From DASTQL01 sp035462375 (lineage in GTDB: Bacteria > Actinomycetota > Actinomycetes > Jiangellales > Jiangellaceae): a stretch of DNA of 64,000 bases. The DNA lies in contig DATHUJ010000055.1 of the NCBI GenBank assembly GCA_035462375.1, positions 1 to 64,000 of the forward strand, in the 5' to 3' direction. Below the pieces are notes generated by a model. It had not been told where the DNA came from, ran no database searches, and saw nothing but the letters and a program-made list of their open reading frames with translations. A program made the translations under genes and the position numbers. Positions within the stretch are counted from its first letter, which is position 1, and each line of letters begins with the position of its first letter. Below, piece after piece: positions 17,410-25,311 of the stretch.

Positions 17410-17446
17410 GCCGTGCCCGCGCGAGATCGAGCCGCGCGGGCACGGC
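17410..17446 (+). terminator. Strong hairpin terminator after the DoxX gene
   Basis: GCCGTGCCCGCGCG (17410-17423) pairs perfectly over 14 bases with 17433-17446 around a 9-base loop, 22 bases after the stop. No T-tract, as is usual in high-GC actinobacteria. Confidence 0.65.
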
Positions 17447-17499
17447 CCTGCGCCCCTCGGGCCAGGGCGTGGTTCACGTCACGGTCCGGCTCGCAGGCG

Positions 17500-17520
17500 T
17501 CACACGGCTCCTCACACGGC
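17500..17520 (+). promoter_or_regulatory. Direct repeats upstream of the 17559 gene
   Basis: TCACACGGC occurs at 17500-17508 and 17512-17520 (12-base period), with related TCACG copies near 17474 and 17479. Direct repeats of this kind can be regulator sites; the neighbouring BTAD-type regulator is a candidate, but this is inference. Confidence 0.3.
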
Positions 17521-17558
17521 GCGACGCGATTGTTCAGGGCAACCGAGAGGAGATCCTC

Positions 17559-17897
17559 ATGTCCGTCACCACACTGTCCCGAGTCCTGGCCGACCTGGGC
17601 CACCACCTGGCTGAGTACGAGCCGGCCGGTTGCCAGGCCGCTGTCACCATCGCCGCCCAGGCGGCCGCGCCCATCGCCCCCGGCGCTGCGGCGGCGTTGG
17701 CCGATCCCCGTGCTCCTGCCGTCGTCCGTGGCCGCGCCCTGGCCGTGGCCTCGCGCGCACTGGTCCGTGAGCTGTCCGACGAGGCTGCCGATCGCCTGGC
17801 CGCTTCGCTGGCGCAATGCCTCAGGTCGTCGACGTCCCACCCCGAGGCGGCCGTCGCGTCCGCGCACTGGCGGGTGCACTTGCTCCAGGTCGCCTAG
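17559..17897 (+). CDS. Hypothetical Ala-rich protein, unknown
   Basis: A 112-residue soluble, mostly helical protein rich in Ala, Val and Arg. I do not recognise a family. GAGAGGAG precedes ATG 17559. It lies 32 bases ahead of a BTAD-type regulator gene, so the two are likely co-transcribed, and the small protein may be a partner or co-regulator; that is inference from position only. Confidence 0.6.
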   Translation: MSVTTLSRVLADLGHHLAEYEPAGCQAAVTIAAQAAAPIAPGAAAALADPRAPAVVRGRALAVASRALVRELSDEAADRLAASLAQCLRSSTSHPEAAVASAHWRVHLLQVA

Positions 17898-17929
17898 TCT
17901 GGGAACGGACCGGGTCCCCGGGAGGGTCG

Positions 17930-19636
17930 ATGGCCCTGCAGATCGCTCTGATCGGACCTCCGCGCCTCATTGTGGGCGGGGAGCGTCGCGTCCCGCGCGG
18001 CCGGAAGGCGTGGGCGGTGCTCGCGCGGGTCCTGCTGTCCGAGCAGCCACCGAGCCGCCGCCAGCTGGCGGCCGAGCTCTTCCCCGACGCCGACGACCCG
18101 AGCGGGGCGCTGCGCTGGACCCTCGCTGAGCTGCGGCGCGCCCTGGGAGTGCCCGCGGCGCTCCGCGGCGACCCGGTCCACGCCGGCCTCCCGGCGGACG
18201 CCGAGGTCGACGTACTGCTCTACCGGTCTGGTCGCCGTGCCTCGCCCGAGGTCTCGGGCGGCTCCCTGCTGCAGGGTGCGGAGCCGACCGGGTCGCCGGA
18301 GTTCGATTCCTGGCTGCTGGTGGAGCGGCAGCGCGTGGCCGGTTGGGTGGACGCGGCGCTCCGGGAGGCCGTCCTGCTTGCCCTTGCGATGCGCGACCTC
18401 GACCGGGCGATCTCGCTGGCTCGCGAGGCCGTTTCCCGCGACCCGCTCGACGAGGCGCGGCACGTCCTTCTCGTCCGCGCCCTCGCCGAGGCCGGCCAAC
18501 TGGACGCTGCCCGTGACCAGGTCTCGGCGGCCGAGCGGCTGCTCGCGGCCGAGCTGGGGCGAGCCCCCTCCGTGTCTTTGCGCAGTGCCGCCCGGGCCAG
18601 GGCGGACCAGCCGGCCCTCGGGGTCACCCCTCGAGCGGCCGCGGCCTCGTCCCTGACGGCCGGGAAGGCTGCTCTCCAGGCCGGTGCCGTCGACGCCGGG
18701 GTCGAGTGCCTGCGCCGCGCCGTGGTCGCCGCCGAGAACGCCGGTGACCCGGTTCTGCACGCGTCGACGCTGCTGTCGCTCGGGTCTGCCCTGGTGCATG
18801 CGGTCCGGGGCCACGACGACGAGGGCTCGATCCTGCTGCACCAGGCGTTGGTCGTGGCTCGCGACCGCGGTGAGTCCCGGGTCGTCGCCGAGGCACTGGC
18901 CGAGCTCGGCTACGTCGACGCCGTGGCCGGCCGGAGGGGGCACGCCGACGCGCGGCTGCGGGAGGCCCTCTCTTGGGCCGACGACGACCCCGCGCTGCTC
19001 GCCCGGATCAACGGCGCTGCCGGGTTGAACCTCGTCGACTGGGACCGGCTGCCCGAGGCGGAGGAGCGGCTGGTCGAGTCCGTCGACCTGGCCCGGAGCG
19101 CCGGCCGCACCCGCCAGGTGGTGTCGTCGTCGGCCGCGCTCGGGCGGGCCCGGTGGCTCCGCGGCGACGCCGCCGGCTCGCGGCAGGCCCTGGACGAGAG
19201 CATCGCCGGCGTCGAGGAGACCGGCTGGATGGCCTACCGGCCGTGGCCGCTGGCCCAGCTCGGGGAGCTGGACCTCGCCGCCGGGCGTGACCCCGCCGAG
19301 GTCGCCGCGCGGATGGAGGAGGCCTTCGCCCTCAGTTGCCAGCTCGGCGACCCCTGCTGGGAGGGTGCCACCGGTCGCGTACTCGCCCTCGCCCTCGACG
19401 CCGCCGCCGCGGACGGCGCGCTCGCCTGGGCTGCCGAGGCGCGCCGCCACGCCACCCGCTCGCTCGACCGTTACGCCTGGATGTACGGGTGGGCCCTGGT
19501 CACCGAGGCCGAGATGGCGCAGCGGCACGGCGAGGACCTCGCGGCCCGGACGGCTGCCGCCTCCGCCAGGGACCTCGGCGCCCGAGCCGAGCTCCCCGCC
19601 GTGCTCTCCCGGGCCCTGGCCGTCCTGGCCGGGTGA
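17930..19636 (+). CDS. BTAD/SARP-like regulator with long TPR-like C-terminus
   Basis: A 568-residue protein. Residues 1-80 resemble the winged-helix part of SARP regulators (LIGPPRLIVGGERRVPRGRKAWAVLARVLL, then RRQLAAELFPDADDPSGALRWTLAELRRALG). Residues about 100-250 form a bacterial transcriptional activator domain (helical, ALREAVLLALAMRDLDRAISLAREAVSRDPLDEARHVLL pattern in pieces). Residues about 270-568 are repeated helical pairs like tetratricopeptide repeats. There is no NB-ARC ATPase segment, so it is a medium-sized variant. GGAGGG precedes the ATG at 17930. The regulated genes are unknown; the small upstream gene is in the same operon. Confidence 0.8.
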   Translation: MALQIALIGPPRLIVGGERRVPRGRKAWAVLARVLLSEQPPSRRQLAAELFPDADDPSGALRWTLAELRRALGVPAALRGDPVHAGLPADAEVDVLLYRSGRRASPEVSGGSLLQGAEPTGSPEFDSWLLVERQRVAGWVDAALREAVLLALAMRDLDRAISLAREAVSRDPLDEARHVLLVRALAEAGQLDAARDQVSAAERLLAAELGRAPSVSLRSAARARADQPALGVTPRAAAASSLTAGKAALQAGAVDAGVECLRRAVVAAENAGDPVLHASTLLSLGSALVHAVRGHDDEGSILLHQALVVARDRGESRVVAEALAELGYVDAVAGRRGHADARLREALSWADDDPALLARINGAAGLNLVDWDRLPEAEERLVESVDLARSAGRTRQVVSSSAALGRARWLRGDAAGSRQALDESIAGVEETGWMAYRPWPLAQLGELDLAAGRDPAEVAARMEEAFALSCQLGDPCWEGATGRVLALALDAAAADGALAWAAEARRHATRSLDRYAWMYGWALVTEAEMAQRHGEDLAARTAAASARDLGARAELPAVLSRALAVLAG

Positions 19637-19686
19637 CGCCGAGGGACCGCCCGCCGACATCGGACGCGAGGTGCGAAGATCGCGCG

Positions 19687-20868
19687 GTGCGCACCGTCGA
19701 CGTCCACGAGCGTCGCGCCCGACTGGCCCGGCGCCACCGACTCGCCCCGCCACACCGGGCGCACGACGTCGTGGACGCCGCTAACAGCCTCGTCGCCCTG
19801 CACGGGACCGACCCGGCGACGGTGTACCTCTCGGCCGAGGCTCGCGTCGACGACATGACGGTGCAGGACATGGAGCGCGCGCTCTACGTCGACCGCTCGC
19901 TCGTCAAGCACCTGGCCATGCGTCGTACCCTGTGGGTGCTCCCCCGAGAAGCGCTGGCCTCTGCGCAGGCCGCCGCCAGTCTCCGCGTCGCCGACCGCGA
20001 GCGGCGCCGGCTCGTCGCCGACGTCGAACGAGCCGGGCTGCACCGCGACGGTGCCGGCTGGCTGGCCGCAGCGCAGGAGCGGGTGCTGACCGTGCTCTCC
20101 GACGGGCGAGAGGCGTCGTGGACCGACCTCCGCGCTGCCGTCCCGCTGCTGGAAGGTTCCATCACGTACGGCGAGGGGAAGTCGTGGGGTGGGCAGGCGC
20201 CCGTAGGGCCCAGGGTGCTGACGGTCCTCTCCGCGGAGGGGCGGATCGTCCGCGCCACGAACGATGGGGCCTGGACGGCCGCGCGGCACCGGTGGACGAG
20301 TACCGCGTCGTGGCTCGGCGAGGAGATCCCGCCACGGACGGAAGCCGAAGGTCTGGCCGACCTGGTGGAGCGATGGCTGCGGGCCTTCGGACCAGGCACC
20401 GCGGCGGACCTGAAGTGGTGGCTCGGGACGACGGTGTCGGCCGTCCGCCGAGTCCTTGTGGATGTCGGCGCGGTCGCGGTGGACCTGGACGGCCGGACCG
20501 GCTACCTGCTGCCCGACGACCTCGAGCCCGTCGGTCCCGTGGACCCGTGGGCCGCGCTGCTCCCGCCGCTCGACCCGACGACGATGGGCTGGTACGAGCG
20601 GGAGTGGTACCTCGGGGCGCACCGGTCGCAGGTCTTCGACAGCACCGGCAACGCAGGGCCAACCGCCTGGTGGGACGGGAGGGTCGTGGGCGGCTGGCGG
20701 ATCGGCGACTCCGGAGAGGTGGTGCTGCAGCTGCTCGAGGACGTGGGCCCGGACGGGCATGAAGCGCTGGAGGCCGAGGCGCGCCGCCTGACGGCGTGGC
20801 TGGCCGGTGTCCGCGTGCTACCGCGGTTCCCGTCGCCGCTGTCGAAGGTGCTGTCCGCGAAGACCTGA
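19687..20868 (+). CDS. Winged-helix DNA-binding protein (HTH_42, AlkZ-like)
   Basis: A 393-residue protein of the HTH_42 superfamily (relatives of the AlkZ/YcaQ DNA glycosylases). Typical stretches are SLVALHGTDPATVYLSAEAR near residue 40, RTLWVLPRE near 80, the WLRAFGPGTAADLKWWLG winged-helix repeat in the middle, and the C-terminal LLPPLDPTTMGWYEREWYLG. Some members unhook DNA crosslinks; whether this one does cannot be told. The GTG start at 19687 matches the family N-terminus. The closing stop overlaps a small dyad TGATCG-CA-CGATCA (20866-20879). Confidence 0.8.
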   Translation: MRTVDVHERRARLARRHRLAPPHRAHDVVDAANSLVALHGTDPATVYLSAEARVDDMTVQDMERALYVDRSLVKHLAMRRTLWVLPREALASAQAAASLRVADRERRRLVADVERAGLHRDGAGWLAAAQERVLTVLSDGREASWTDLRAAVPLLEGSITYGEGKSWGGQAPVGPRVLTVLSAEGRIVRATNDGAWTAARHRWTSTASWLGEEIPPRTEAEGLADLVERWLRAFGPGTAADLKWWLGTTVSAVRRVLVDVGAVAVDLDGRTGYLLPDDLEPVGPVDPWAALLPPLDPTTMGWYEREWYLGAHRSQVFDSTGNAGPTAWWDGRVVGGWRIGDSGEVVLQLLEDVGPDGHEALEAEARRLTAWLAGVRVLPRFPSPLSKVLSAKT

Positions 20869-20904
20869 TCGCACGATCACCCCCGAAGTCGTGAGGAGCC
20901 CGGG

Positions 20905-21018
20905 ATGCTTATGCCCATGACCGACCTGCCGGGCAACGTCATCGGCTTCGAGACGCGCGGCGAGCTCCGCGCGGAGGACTACGAGACCGTCTTGGTCCCC
21001 GCCGTCCGAGACCAGTGA
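20905..21018 (+). pseudogene. Truncated SpoIIAA-like (STAS-type) protein, N-terminal remnant
   Basis: ATG 20905 opens a 37-residue frame with GAGGAG upstream. The sequence LPGNVIGFETRGELRAEDYETVLVPAV is split here as LPGNVIGFETRGEL and RAEDYETVLVPAV, and it matches the start of SpoIIAA-like (PF11964) proteins, which are normally about 120 residues. A TGA stop follows directly, so about two thirds is missing. The cupin gene begins 12 bases later, suggesting a deletion joined the remnant to it. Confidence 0.65.
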
Positions 21019-21030
21019 CTGGAGGACCGC

Positions 21031-21519
21031 ATGTCCTACCCACCCGTGCGATACACCGGTGACTCGGGGGCACTCAGCGCCACCTACCGGCCCGCCGACA
21101 CCCCGCCGGACCTGGTGACGGCGCGCAACCGGGTCGGCTACGTGGCCACGGGCGCGTCGACCGACGGAGAGCTCGGCCTCTACCGCTGGACCATGGAACC
21201 GCTATCGGGCGGAGCGGAGCCGCACTTCCACCGGACCATCTCGGAGTCGTTCTTCGTCCTCTCCGGACACGTCCGGCTCTACGACGGCCGCTCCTGGGTC
21301 GAGGGCTCCGCCGGCGACTTCCTGCACGTGCCGGTCGGAGGTGTCCACGCCTTCTCCAACGACGCAGACGCGATCGCGGAGATGCTGATCCTCTTCACGC
21401 CCGGGGCCCCGCGCGAGTCGTACTTCGAGGCCCTGGCCGAGATGGCCGCCTCCGGTCGGCGGCTGACCGGCGACGAGTTGGTGGCGTTCCTGGCCGAGCA
21501 CGACCAGTACCCGGCGTGA
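21031..21519 (+). CDS. Cupin domain protein
   Basis: A 162-residue single-domain cupin. Motif 1 (EPHFHRTISESFFVLSG) supplies the two His and the Glu metal ligands, and motif 2 (GDFLHVPVGGVHAFSN) supplies the last His, so metal binding is expected. It resembles quercetin-dioxygenase-like or isomerase cupins, but the substrate is not evident. GGAGG stands 6 bases before ATG 21031. It is followed by a strong bidirectional terminator. Confidence 0.85.
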   Translation: MSYPPVRYTGDSGALSATYRPADTPPDLVTARNRVGYVATGASTDGELGLYRWTMEPLSGGAEPHFHRTISESFFVLSGHVRLYDGRSWVEGSAGDFLHVPVGGVHAFSNDADAIAEMLILFTPGAPRESYFEALAEMAASGRRLTGDELVAFLAEHDQYPA

Positions 21520-21557
21520 ACGCTGAGGTTGCCTGGACGCGTACGTGGCCTGAACGC

Positions 21558-21598
21558 GACGAGGGCGTCGCGCCGTCGGCCGGCGCGTCGCCCTCGTC
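21558..21598. terminator. Bidirectional terminator hairpin
   Basis: GACGAGGGCG (21558-21567) pairs perfectly with 21589-21598; inside, one T-T mismatch and a further 6-bp stem (CGCGCC/GGCGCG) surround a 7-base loop. It lies between the convergent cupin and membrane-protein genes. Confidence 0.7.
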
Positions 21599-21612
21599 CC
21601 GCTGGGCTGGCG

Positions 21613-22014
21613 CTACGCCCTCGTCGGCCGGGTCGCCCGCTCGACCGCGACGGCGAAGACCGTGAAGAACACGGCCGTGATCGCACAGCCCCACCACATC
21701 ACGCCGGAGAGCAGGAAGGCCGCGTAGCCGGCGAGCACCGAGGCCGGGGCCCACCAGCGGACCAGCCCGGCGCGCCACAGGGACAGCGCCGCCAGGGGCA
21801 GCGCGAGCATGAAGCCGATCATCCCGGGCATCGCCAGGGCGGCGGCTCCCCACATGGTTCCGGTCATGTGCTCCGAGACGGCGGCCGTGGCGTCCACTCC
21901 GTAGAGCTGGCCGATCGCGGAGTCGTAGAAGTCGACGATCAGCAGCCCTGGAAGCGTGGTCATGCCGACGAAGGCGAAGGCGGCGGCCACGTTGGCGATC
22001 CACGGGTGGGACAT
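21613..22014 (-). CDS. Hypothetical four-helix membrane protein
   Basis: With the start at 22014 the product has 133 residues and about four membrane helices (NVAAAFAFVGMTTLPGLLIVDF, WGAAALAMPGMIGFMLALPLAAL, WWAPASVLAGYAAFLLSGVMW in pieces, and AITAVFFTVFAVAVE). I do not recognise a named family. The frame stays open to a GTG at 22092, but that would place a 26-bp inverted repeat (22050-22075) inside the coding region and no ribosome site is seen at either start, so the N-terminus is uncertain. It is divergent from the lipoprotein-kinase operon. Confidence 0.6.
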   Translation of the reverse strand: MSHPWIANVAAAFAFVGMTTLPGLLIVDFYDSAIGQLYGVDATAAVSEHMTGTMWGAAALAMPGMIGFMLALPLAALSLWRAGLVRWWAPASVLAGYAAFLLSGVMWWGCAITAVFFTVFAVAVERATRPTRA

Positions 22015-22049
22015 CGGTCGCGCGACGGAGATCGGGAGCTGACCGCGTG

Positions 22050-22075
22050 CGACGATGAGAACGCTCCCATCGTCG
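22050..22075. promoter_or_regulatory. Inverted repeat upstream of the lipoprotein-kinase operon
   Basis: CGACGATG and CATCGTCG are exact 8-bp arms separated by 10 bases, 41 bases before the lipoprotein start. It is a candidate binding site for the OmpR-type regulator encoded in the operon. Confidence 0.4.
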
Positions 22076-22115
22076 TCACATGGGAACCTCACGGAGGCGG
22101 GGTCAACTGGAGGTC

Positions 22116-22709
22116 ATGACCACCACACGACAGCGCACCATGACCCTGACCGCGACACTCCTCGCCGGCGCCCTGGCCCTGGCCGCCTGCGGCAACGGCG
22201 ACGACGAGACCACCTCGATCGGAGGTGAGGGCGCCGTCGTCACCAGCTCGCCCGCCCCCGACGATGCCACCGAAGGCTCCGGCGCGACCGCCGGCCCCAC
22301 CCCTGGTGACGACAGCACCGCCTCGAGTGGCGGCGGCGCCGACGCCGTCCCCGGCGTCTTCCGCGACGACGACGCCGAGCTCGACGTCGAGGACCAGTCC
22401 GGCGACGGGTCGTCCGTCCGGGTCGAGGAGGTCCAGCTCAGCCGCACCGACGGCTTCGTCGCGATCTTCACCGAGGACGGCGACACCCTCCTGGGTCACG
22501 CCGCGGTGGAGCGGTCCGACGACGAGCGCTCCCTGAGCGTCCCGCTCGACCAGCCGCTCACGGAGACCAGCCGGCTCGTCGCCGTGCTCCACGCCGACGA
22601 CGGCGACGGGACGTTCGACGCGGCGAGCGACCCCCGGGTCACCGACGACGACGACGATGATGACGACGACGAGTTCAAGACCGACCGCTTCACCTATCGG
22701 GTCCAGTGA
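22116..22709 (+). CDS. Lipoprotein with DUF7282-like domain and Asp-rich tail
   Basis: A 197-residue exported lipoprotein: a basic start (MTTTRQRT), a hydrophobic segment and the lipobox LAAC. A Ser/Gly/Asp linker (about residues 28-85) leads to a beta-rich domain (about 95-165; VRVEEVQLSRTDGFVAIF, GHAAVE) resembling DUF7282. The C-terminus carries nine consecutive Asp residues followed by EFKTD, a possible cation-binding stretch. TGGAGG precedes ATG 22116. The stop overlaps the GTG start of the sensor kinase, so the protein probably works with it, for instance as a sensory or target envelope protein; that is inference. Confidence 0.78.
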   Translation: MTTTRQRTMTLTATLLAGALALAACGNGDDETTSIGGEGAVVTSSPAPDDATEGSGATAGPTPGDDSTASSGGGADAVPGVFRDDDAELDVEDQSGDGSSVRVEEVQLSRTDGFVAIFTEDGDTLLGHAAVERSDDERSLSVPLDQPLTETSRLVAVLHADDGDGTFDAASDPRVTDDDDDDDDDEFKTDRFTYRVQ

Positions 22710-24259
22710 CCCACGAGACCACGGAGCTCCCGGGCGTGCCGGAGGCCGGTCGTGCTTCCGGGACCGCCCGGGAGCAGCCGGTCGCCGGGGCGGCGGTTGA
22801 CGATGGTCGGGCTCCCGGCCCGCGCCGCACCCGTCGGGTCCGGTCCGCCCGCCTCCGGATCCTCGGGTGGCAGCTCGTTCTCGTGGCACTCGCGGTGATC
22901 GGTTCGGTGCTGGTCAGCCGGGCGGTCCTGGTGGACCGGGTCGACGACCAGGTGGACCGCGGCCTGGTGCAGGAGGCCACCGAGTTCACCCAGCTGGCCC
23001 GGGGCGGCCTCGACCCCGCGACGGGCCAGCCCTTCGACGACGTGCGGCGACTGCTCCGCGTGGCCATCGAGCGCAACGTCCCCGACCGTAACGAGACGAT
23101 GCTGGCGCTCGTCGACGGATCCGCCTACGCCCGGAGTGCGCAGCCGGTACCCCTGCGCCTCGACCAGGACCCGGAGCTGGTCGCCCGGTTCGCCGGCGTC
23201 ACCGACTCGGTGCTCGGCACCGTCCGTACGGAGGCGGGGGTGGTCCGCTACGCGGCGGTTCCCGTCGAGGTGGCCGGGCAGGGAGAGCGCGGAGTCCTGG
23301 TGGTCGCGACGTTCCGCGATCTCGAGCGTGCCGAGGTCGACGACGTCACGCGCATCAGCATGCTGGTCGGCCTGGCCACGCTCGCCGTCGCCGCGACGCT
23401 CGCCTGGGTCGTCGCCGGGCGCGTGCTAGCGCCGGTACGGCTGGTGCGCGCCGCCGCGCGCGACATCAGCGAATCCGACCTCTCCCGGCGCATCCCGGTC
23501 ACGGGCCACGACGACGTCGCCGAGCTCTCGCGCACCTTCAACCACATGCTCGACCGGCTGGAGGTCGCCTTCGCCACGCAGCGGGACTTCGTCAACGACG
23601 CCGGCCATGAGCTCCGGACCCCGATCACGATCATCCGAGGGAACCTGGAGATCCTCGAGGACGACCCCGAGGCGCGGCGGCAGACGCTCGACCTCGTCAT
23701 GGACGAGCTCGACCGGATGGGCCGGATGGTCGACGACCTGCTCATCCTCGCCAAGGCCGACCGGCCCGACTTCCTGCGTCTCGGAGCGGTCGACCTCGCG
23801 CCCTTCACCGACGAGCTCTTCGACAAGGCCCGGGCGCTGGCGCCTCGCGACTGGCGGCTCGAGCACCTGGGCGACGGCGACGTGGTCTTCGACCGCCAGC
23901 GCATCACGCAGGCGGTCGTCCAGCTCGCCCAGAACGCCACGCAGCACACGGCCGAGGGCGACCCGATCTGGCTCGGCTCCAGGGTCGTCGGCGAACACGT
24001 CCGGCTGTGGGTGCGCGACAGCGGTCCGGGTGTCCCCCCCGAGGAGCGTGAGCACATCTTCGAGCGCTTCCACCGAGGCGTCGGCTCGCGGGAGCGGGCC
24101 GCGGGGGCGGGCCTCGGGCTGGCGATCGTTCGGGCGATCGCGGAGGCACACGGGGGACGGGTCAGCCTGGTCGACCCGGCCGCGGGCGGGGCAGAGTTCC
24201 GGCTGGAGCTCCCGACCGACCCGACCGATCGCAGCGACCACGAGGAGGTCTCCGCGTGA
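22706..24259 (+). CDS. Two-component sensor histidine kinase
   Basis: A 517-residue membrane kinase. Order of parts: about 45 disordered residues, TM1 (about 48-70), an extracellular sensor of about 140 residues, TM2 (about 212-235), HAMP (about 236-288), HisKA with phospho-acceptor H301 (GHELRTP), and HATPase_c (about 400-508) with N-box QNATQHT, G1 DSGPGVP and G2 GAGLGLAIV. The GTG start at 22706 shares bases with the lipoprotein stop (GTGA), and the stop overlaps the regulator start in the same way. The stimulus is unknown; the co-encoded lipoprotein may help sense it. Confidence 0.93.
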   Translation: MTHETTELPGVPEAGRASGTAREQPVAGAAVDDGRAPGPRRTRRVRSARLRILGWQLVLVALAVIGSVLVSRAVLVDRVDDQVDRGLVQEATEFTQLARGGLDPATGQPFDDVRRLLRVAIERNVPDRNETMLALVDGSAYARSAQPVPLRLDQDPELVARFAGVTDSVLGTVRTEAGVVRYAAVPVEVAGQGERGVLVVATFRDLERAEVDDVTRISMLVGLATLAVAATLAWVVAGRVLAPVRLVRAAARDISESDLSRRIPVTGHDDVAELSRTFNHMLDRLEVAFATQRDFVNDAGHELRTPITIIRGNLEILEDDPEARRQTLDLVMDELDRMGRMVDDLLILAKADRPDFLRLGAVDLAPFTDELFDKARALAPRDWRLEHLGDGDVVFDRQRITQAVVQLAQNATQHTAEGDPIWLGSRVVGEHVRLWVRDSGPGVPPEEREHIFERFHRGVGSRERAAGAGLGLAIVRAIAEAHGGRVSLVDPAAGGAEFRLELPTDPTDRSDHEEVSA

Positions 24260-24924
24260 ACCGGATCCTCATCGCCGAGGACGAGAGCCGGATCGCGCTC
24301 TTCCTGGAGAAGGGCCTGCGCGCCGAAGGGTTCACGACGGCGACGGCGAGCGACGGGCACGACGCCCTGACGTTCGCGCGGTCGGGCGAGTTCGACGTGA
24401 TGATCCTCGACATCGGGCTGCCCGGTCAGGACGGCTTCCGTGTGCTGCGCAGCCTGCGGGCGTCGGGCTCCACGATGCCGGTCATCATCCTGACGGCCCG
24501 AGATGGGGTCGACGACACCGTCACGGGGCTGGACTACGGAGCCGACGACTACGTCGGCAAGCCGTTCCGCCTGGCCGAGCTCCTGGCCCGGATCCGGCGG
24601 CGGCTGCGTGCGACGGAGGAGACCCGGGCCGAGCCGATGGTGCTGACCCACGGAGGGTTGTCGCTCGACCTCCGCACCCGGCGGCTCAGCACCGACGCAG
24701 GGTCTCCTGTCGACCTGACGGCGCGTGAGTTCTCGCTGGCCGAGACCTTCCTCCGCCACCCGGGCCAGGTGCTGTCCCGCGAGCAGCTGCTGAGCCGGGT
24801 CTGGGGCTACGACTACGACCCGGGGAGCAACGTCGTCGACACCTACGTCCGGTACCTGCGCAAGAAGGTGGGTGCCGCGCGGATCGAGACGGTGCGCGGG
24901 ATGGGCTACCGCCTGCGCGACTGA
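24256..24924 (+). CDS. OmpR-family response regulator
   Basis: A 222-residue regulator. The receiver domain (1-118) has the acidic pocket E8-D9, phospho-acceptor D52 (LDIGLPG), T80 and K102 (GKPF). The C-terminal winged helix (about 128-220) ends with NVVDTYVRYLRKKVG and IETVRGMGYRLRD, as in PhoB/OmpR proteins. The GTG start lies in a GTGA overlap with the kinase gene, so the partners are translationally coupled. The likely targets include its own operon through the inverted repeat at 22050-22075 (inference). Confidence 0.95.
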   Translation: MNRILIAEDESRIALFLEKGLRAEGFTTATASDGHDALTFARSGEFDVMILDIGLPGQDGFRVLRSLRASGSTMPVIILTARDGVDDTVTGLDYGADDYVGKPFRLAELLARIRRRLRATEETRAEPMVLTHGGLSLDLRTRRLSTDAGSPVDLTAREFSLAETFLRHPGQVLSREQLLSRVWGYDYDPGSNVVDTYVRYLRKKVGAARIETVRGMGYRLRD

Positions 24925-24979
24925 CGTGCGTCCCAGCCCGTACGGGAGATGGGGGCGCGCCCCGGCGGCGGACAGCCGA

Positions 24980-25010
24980 CGGCCCGGCGACCTGCTCGGT
25001 CGCCGGGCCG
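24980..25010 (+). terminator. Terminator of the lipoprotein-kinase-regulator operon
   Basis: CGGCCCGGCGAC (24980-24991) pairs perfectly over 12 bases with 24999-25010 around a 7-base loop, 55 bases after the regulator stop. Confidence 0.7.
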
Positions 25011-25025
25011 GGATCGTGGCCTCCC

Positions 25026-25049
25026 GGACGCGCCCTCACGGGGGCGTCC
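25026..25049 (-). terminator. Hairpin after the 24-residue membrane protein gene
   Basis: GGACGC (25026-25031) pairs with GCGTCC (25044-25049), extended by CCC/GGG with one mismatch. It lies 16 bases beyond the stop of the minus-strand small gene. Confidence 0.5.
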
Positions 25050-25064
25050 CGCCCTCGTCGCTCG

Positions 25065-25139
25065 TCAGAACACGAAGAGAGCGAGGACGATGATGACGGC
25101 GACGACGAGCGCGATGATGGCGATGGTACGGGTGTTCAC
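25065..25139 (-). CDS. 24-residue single-helix membrane protein
   Basis: GTG at 25139 is preceded by a full AGGAGG ribosome site (25149-25144, 4-base spacer). It encodes MNTRTIAIIALVVAVIIVLA followed by LFVF and a stop. The product is a short polar start with one long Ile/Val/Leu helix, the size of known bacterial small membrane proteins that modulate larger partners. It is flanked by a terminator on each side, so it is its own unit. I know of no named family; the function is unknown. Confidence 0.6.
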   Translation of the reverse strand: MNTRTIAIIALVVAVIIVLALFVF

Positions 25140-25297
25140 CGGGCCTCCTGGTGAGGTTCTGGATCGGGACGCGCCTACGCTTCCCAGGTTCGACCATCAT
25201 CACACGCAAGATCGACGACGGACAGGGCCGTACGGCGTGTCTCGCGCCCGAATGGCGTGCGGTTGCCCCTGCCCCGGTGACGGCCCGCGGTTGCGGC

Positions 25298-25303
25298 TAC
25301 TCT
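25298..25303 (+). promoter_or_regulatory. -10 element (TACTCT) of the aldo/keto reductase gene
   Basis: It is followed by 8 bases and GTG 25312, which decides for the GTG rather than ATG 25318 as the start. Confidence 0.5.
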
Positions 25304-25311
25304 CGGCGACC

